Below are positions 61,677 through 64,000 of a DNA stretch of 64,000 nt, piece by piece. The stretch comes from Anaerosporobacter sp031551385 (GTDB lineage Bacteria; Bacillota; Clostridia; Lachnospirales; Lachnospiraceae): the NCBI RefSeq assembly GCF_031551385.1, contig NZ_JAVBNS010000009.1, positions 62,001-126,000 of the forward strand. The letters run 5' to 3'. The position numbers and the translations under genes are program-made. Positions within the stretch are counted from its first letter, which is position 1. The number at the start of each line of letters is the position of its first letter. Below the pieces are notes generated by a model that was not told where the DNA came from, ran no database searches, and saw only the letters and a list, made by a program, of their open reading frames with translations.

Positions 61677-62096
61677 ATGGGCATAAGAAATCCGAGAAAA
61701 AGGAAAAGGGAGTTTATAGCTCTTCTGTCTACAACGGGTTCTTTAATAGAAACAGAGAATAGAGAAGAAAAACAGGAACGTTACATTAGAAATTTTGTGA
61801 AAAACCAAGACATAGAAATTGTTGGAGTTGTTCGAAGGAATGGGTTGGGGCAGGCAGATTTGAACCGTCAGTTTGATAAGATAACACAACTGATCCGTCA
61901 AAAAAGAGCAGAAGGAGTCATAGTGGTAAATATGATGGCAATTTCAACAGACATTCCAGATGCATATTACAAAGTAGGAAAAATTATTGATGCAGGTGGC
62001 ATTATTATGACTGTTGATGAAGGAAATCTAGGTATGGGAGTTAAAACATTAAGGAGGCTGAAGAAAGATGAACAAAAACTACAAAAAGAAATATAA
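61677..62096 (+). CDS. Resolvase-fold protein without recognisable catalytic motif (2)
   Basis: The product is 139 residues with AGGAGGT upstream. REFIALLSTTGSLIETENREEKQERYIRNFVKNQDIEIVGVVRRNGLGQADLNRQFDKITQLIRQKRAEGVIVVNMMAISTDIPDAYYKVGKIIDAGGIIMTVDEG has the serine-recombinase N-domain order. The nucleophile region reads LLST and the RLSR region MMAIS, so catalysis is doubtful. It overlaps the MazF-like gene by 29 bp. Paralogous in plan to the protein at 60703. Confidence 0.6.
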   Translation: MGIRNPRKRKREFIALLSTTGSLIETENREEKQERYIRNFVKNQDIEIVGVVRRNGLGQADLNRQFDKITQLIRQKRAEGVIVVNMMAISTDIPDAYYKVGKIIDAGGIIMTVDEGNLGMGVKTLRRLKKDEQKLQKEI

Positions 62097-62508
62097 GCAA
62101 TATAAAAGAGGACAGGTTGTTTATGTAGATTTTGGATGGAAACCAGAAGGAGTGCAGTGCTTTATACGTCCGGCAGTAATTGTATCATCCAACCAAAGTA
62201 ATCACAATAATGGTCCGCAGATAACAGTATGTCCATTGAGTTCAAAATTAAAGGATCTTGATGTACATGTGCAAATTCATCCTTTAGATGTAGGGGGATT
62301 ACATTTGCAGAAGATATCAGACTTTATTCCGGAGGATATTCAGACTGTTCCAAAGTCATTCGTGAGAGGAAACATAGGAAATATTACGGTAGCATCAGGA
62401 GTAATGCATAAAATTGATCGAGCTTTAATTAAGCAGCTTGGGTTAGCGGATATCGTACAGAGAATGATAAGGGAGGCATTGGAACATGCAAAAAAAGATG
62501 AAAGATAA
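62068..62508 (+). CDS. MazF/PemK-like toxin
   Basis: The product is 146 residues; start ATG 62068 within the preceding gene. YKRGQVVYVDFGWKPEGVQCFIRPAVIVSSNQSNHNNGPQITVCPLSSKLK and FVRGNIGNITVASGVMHKIDRALIKQLGL are the MazF/PemK fold (endoribonuclease). No MazE-like antitoxin is evident beside it; the overlapping resolvase-fold protein or the RHH protein at 62846 are candidates. Confidence 0.85.
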   Translation: MNKNYKKKYKQYKRGQVVYVDFGWKPEGVQCFIRPAVIVSSNQSNHNNGPQITVCPLSSKLKDLDVHVQIHPLDVGGLHLQKISDFIPEDIQTVPKSFVRGNIGNITVASGVMHKIDRALIKQLGLADIVQRMIREALEHAKKDER

Positions 62509-62689
62509 AAGATTTGTCAGATATGCAGAGGGCGCAGAAATGTATTCGATGAGTTTGTCTAAATTTCAGCAATTGGCAAAGGATGCACAGGCTTGCTATA
62601 AAGTGAATCAACTGGTGCTTGTAAATTTAGATATTATAGATGAATACTTAGAGACGTTTCATATAGTGGATGTTGACTTCTATAAATAG
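62486..62689 (+). CDS. DUF6462 family excisionase-like protein
   Basis: The product is 67 residues, overlapping the MazF-like gene by 23 bp. KDKRFVRYAEGAEMYSMSLSKFQQLAKDAQACYKVNQLVLVNLDIIDEYLETF is the short winged-helix DUF6462 type, usually found immediately before Tn916-like integrases. It probably steers the integrase to excision. Confidence 0.8.
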   Translation: MQKKMKDKRFVRYAEGAEMYSMSLSKFQQLAKDAQACYKVNQLVLVNLDIIDEYLETFHIVDVDFYK

Positions 62690-62845
62690 GAAGAAACAAG
62701 TATCGGACCAGATTATGCAGAAGGCGGGCATTAATCTGGTCCATTTAATAAGGATATAAAATAATAGGAAAGAGTTTGCAATATAGTGGTTGACTTTTGG
62801 TAAGACCAATATTATAATCAAGATAAGTTGTGAAGGAGGTAGAAA

Positions 62846-63022
62846 ATGTCAAGAACTGGTAGACCGAAAGTAGATAAGCCGATAAATCGGAGCGTCACAG
62901 TTAAGTTTAAAGAAGAAGAATATCAGCTAATGATTGAATATACTCAAAGTCACAACATGTCCATATCGCAATTAATACGAATGGGTGTTGAAATGCAGAT
63001 TATAAAGTCAACCCCGAAGTAG
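62846..63022 (+). CDS. Ribbon-helix-helix DNA-binding protein
   Basis: The product is 58 residues with AAGGAGGT upstream: GRPKVDKPINRSVTVKFKEEEYQLMIEYTQSHNMSISQLIRMGVEMQI, a CopG/Arc-type ribbon-helix-helix. Probable regulator or accessory factor of integration. Intact. Confidence 0.85.
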   Translation: MSRTGRPKVDKPINRSVTVKFKEEEYQLMIEYTQSHNMSISQLIRMGVEMQIIKSTPK

Positions 63023-63053
63023 TGCAGGCTCTTTTCTCCAGAAAGGAGAAAGA

Positions 63054-64000
63054 ATGGCTTGTAGAAAAGATGGAAAAGGAAGAGTTTTAAGAAAAGGAGA
63101 GCATTACCGAAAGACAGATGGTAGATACTCGTACATTTATACAGATCCACTAGGAAAGCAGCACACGATATATGCAAAATCATTGGTAACTCTTCGACAA
63201 AAAGAGGAGTCACTAATCAAAGATCAGATGGATGGGTTAAATGTATATGTAGCGGGTAACGCTGACGTGAACTTCCTGTTTGACAGATATATATCAACAA
63301 AGTCAGAATTAAGGAGTTCAACTTATTCAAATTATTTGTATACTTGGAATCATTTTATCCGTGATACCTTTGGAAAAAAGAAAGTCAAAGATGTAAAATA
63401 TTCAGATGTATTGTTTTTTTACAGTGACTTGATTAATAAGCAGGGATTACAGATAAACACATTGGAAAATATCAATACAGTATTACGACCCTCATTTCAA
63501 TTGGCAGTAAGAGATGACATTATTAGAAAGAATCCGATCGATGGAGCATACGCAGAGGTTAAGAAAAGAAATGGAGGTTCAAGGAAGAGAAAAAGAGCAT
63601 TAACGGTACAGCAGCAGAGAGCATTTATAAATTATGTTGCAGAGAATCCATTCTTTTATAAGTGGTATCCGTTTTTTACTTTCTTGCTTGGTACTGGTTG
63701 TCGAATTGGAGAAGCGATTGGAATTCGCTGGGATGATGTTGATTTAGAAAAGCGTTTGATTGATATCAATCATAGCCTGACTTATTATCAGAGAGCAGAT
63801 GATTCTTTTAAATGTGAGTTTCGTGTTTCTCAGCCAAAGACAGAAGCAGGTATAAGGACTATTCCGATGATGAAACAAGTGTATGATGTGCTCAAAGATG
63901 AATACGAACGTCAGGAAGTGGAAGGCTTTTGTGTGGCAAATGTTGATGGTATGACAAATTTTATATTTTCGAATAGATTTGAAACACCACACAATCCAGC
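63054..64000 (+). CDS. int: Tyrosine integrase of the ICE, C-terminus beyond the window
   Basis: An open frame of 315 codons from ATG 63054 (AAAGGAG upstream) to the edge. N-terminal arm-binding domain KGRVLRKGEHYRKTDGRYSYIYTDPLGKQHTIYAKSL, SAM-like middle, then FLLGTGCRIGEAIGIRWDDVDLEKR (catalytic Arg) and SQPKTEAGIRTIPM (Lys region). The HxxR and Tyr lie outside. It is related to but distinct from Tn916 Int. Last gene expected before the element's right attachment site. Confidence 0.9.
   Translation, partial: MACRKDGKGRVLRKGEHYRKTDGRYSYIYTDPLGKQHTIYAKSLVTLRQKEESLIKDQMDGLNVYVAGNADVNFLFDRYISTKSELRSSTYSNYLYTWNHFIRDTFGKKKVKDVKYSDVLFFYSDLINKQGLQINTLENINTVLRPSFQLAVRDDIIRKNPIDGAYAEVKKRNGGSRKRKRALTVQQQRAFINYVAENPFFYKWYPFFTFLLGTGCRIGEAIGIRWDDVDLEKRLIDINHSLTYYQRADDSFKCEFRVSQPKTEAGIRTIPMMKQVYDVLKDEYERQEVEGFCVANVDGMTNFIFSNRFETPHNP

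Overview
The window is an AT-rich Bacillota (Firmicutes) sequence. Strong AGGAGG ribosome sites, the gene families and the resistance alleles fit an anaerobic gut Clostridium or Lachnospiraceae-type host, but nothing here fixes the species. Almost all of it is mobile DNA: one integrative conjugative element (ICE) whose interior has been filled with nested elements and drug-resistance modules. No rRNA, tRNA or CRISPR array was seen.

Layout. (1) 1-15666 is an ICE transfer core of the Tn1549/CTn kind: the end of a VirB4 ATPase, two cargo genes (RES-like protein, S66 peptidase), an NlpC/P60 protein, a PcfM-like protein, a 2509-residue LtrC-type methylase-helicase, a tandem SpoVG protein and small conserved genes. 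A second gene, tnpV, is encoded in another frame inside the LtrC gene. (2) 15672-28418 is a likely inserted element bounded by a 16-bp direct repeat. It carries a cadmium/zinc-type efflux operon (arsR/cadC, HMA protein, frameshifted cadA), a CopZ-like chaperone, serine recombinases, mef-msr(D) with both known leader peptides, small enzymes and cat with a ribosome-site-sequestering leader. (3) 28403-32659 holds an RlmD-like tail, a recombinase remnant, lsa(E) and lnu(B). (4) 32737-41058 holds a type I restriction-modification remnant and the nucleotidyltransferase, methyltransferase, ant(6)-I, apt, spw streptomycin/spectinomycin cluster, flanked by 260-bp direct repeats. (5) 41059-53725 is a BREX pglX pseudogene split by an internally deleted Tn916 carrying tet(M) (42009-52094). 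(6) 53765-64000 is the ICE regulatory and integration end: DUF2326 remnant, pRiA4b ORF-3-like protein, ImmA/XRE pair, DNA polymerase IV, LexA-like DNA-binding domain, XRE regulators, two resolvase-fold proteins without obvious catalytic motifs, a MazF-like toxin, a DUF6462 protein, a ribbon-helix-helix protein and a tyrosine integrase running off the window.

How it works together. The core transfers and the right end controls and integrates; the middle is a platform covering macrolides, chloramphenicol, lincosamide/streptogramin A/pleuromutilin, streptomycin, spectinomycin, tetracycline and divalent metals. Several resistance genes sit behind short leader peptides and hairpins, so expression is probably drug-inducible. 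Twelve copies of a GATATGTTYCC-type site, in four clusters, mark the edges of the resistance modules and suggest how they were joined. The nested Tn916 has lost its relaxase and most transfer genes, so it would depend on the host ICE or on excision for movement.
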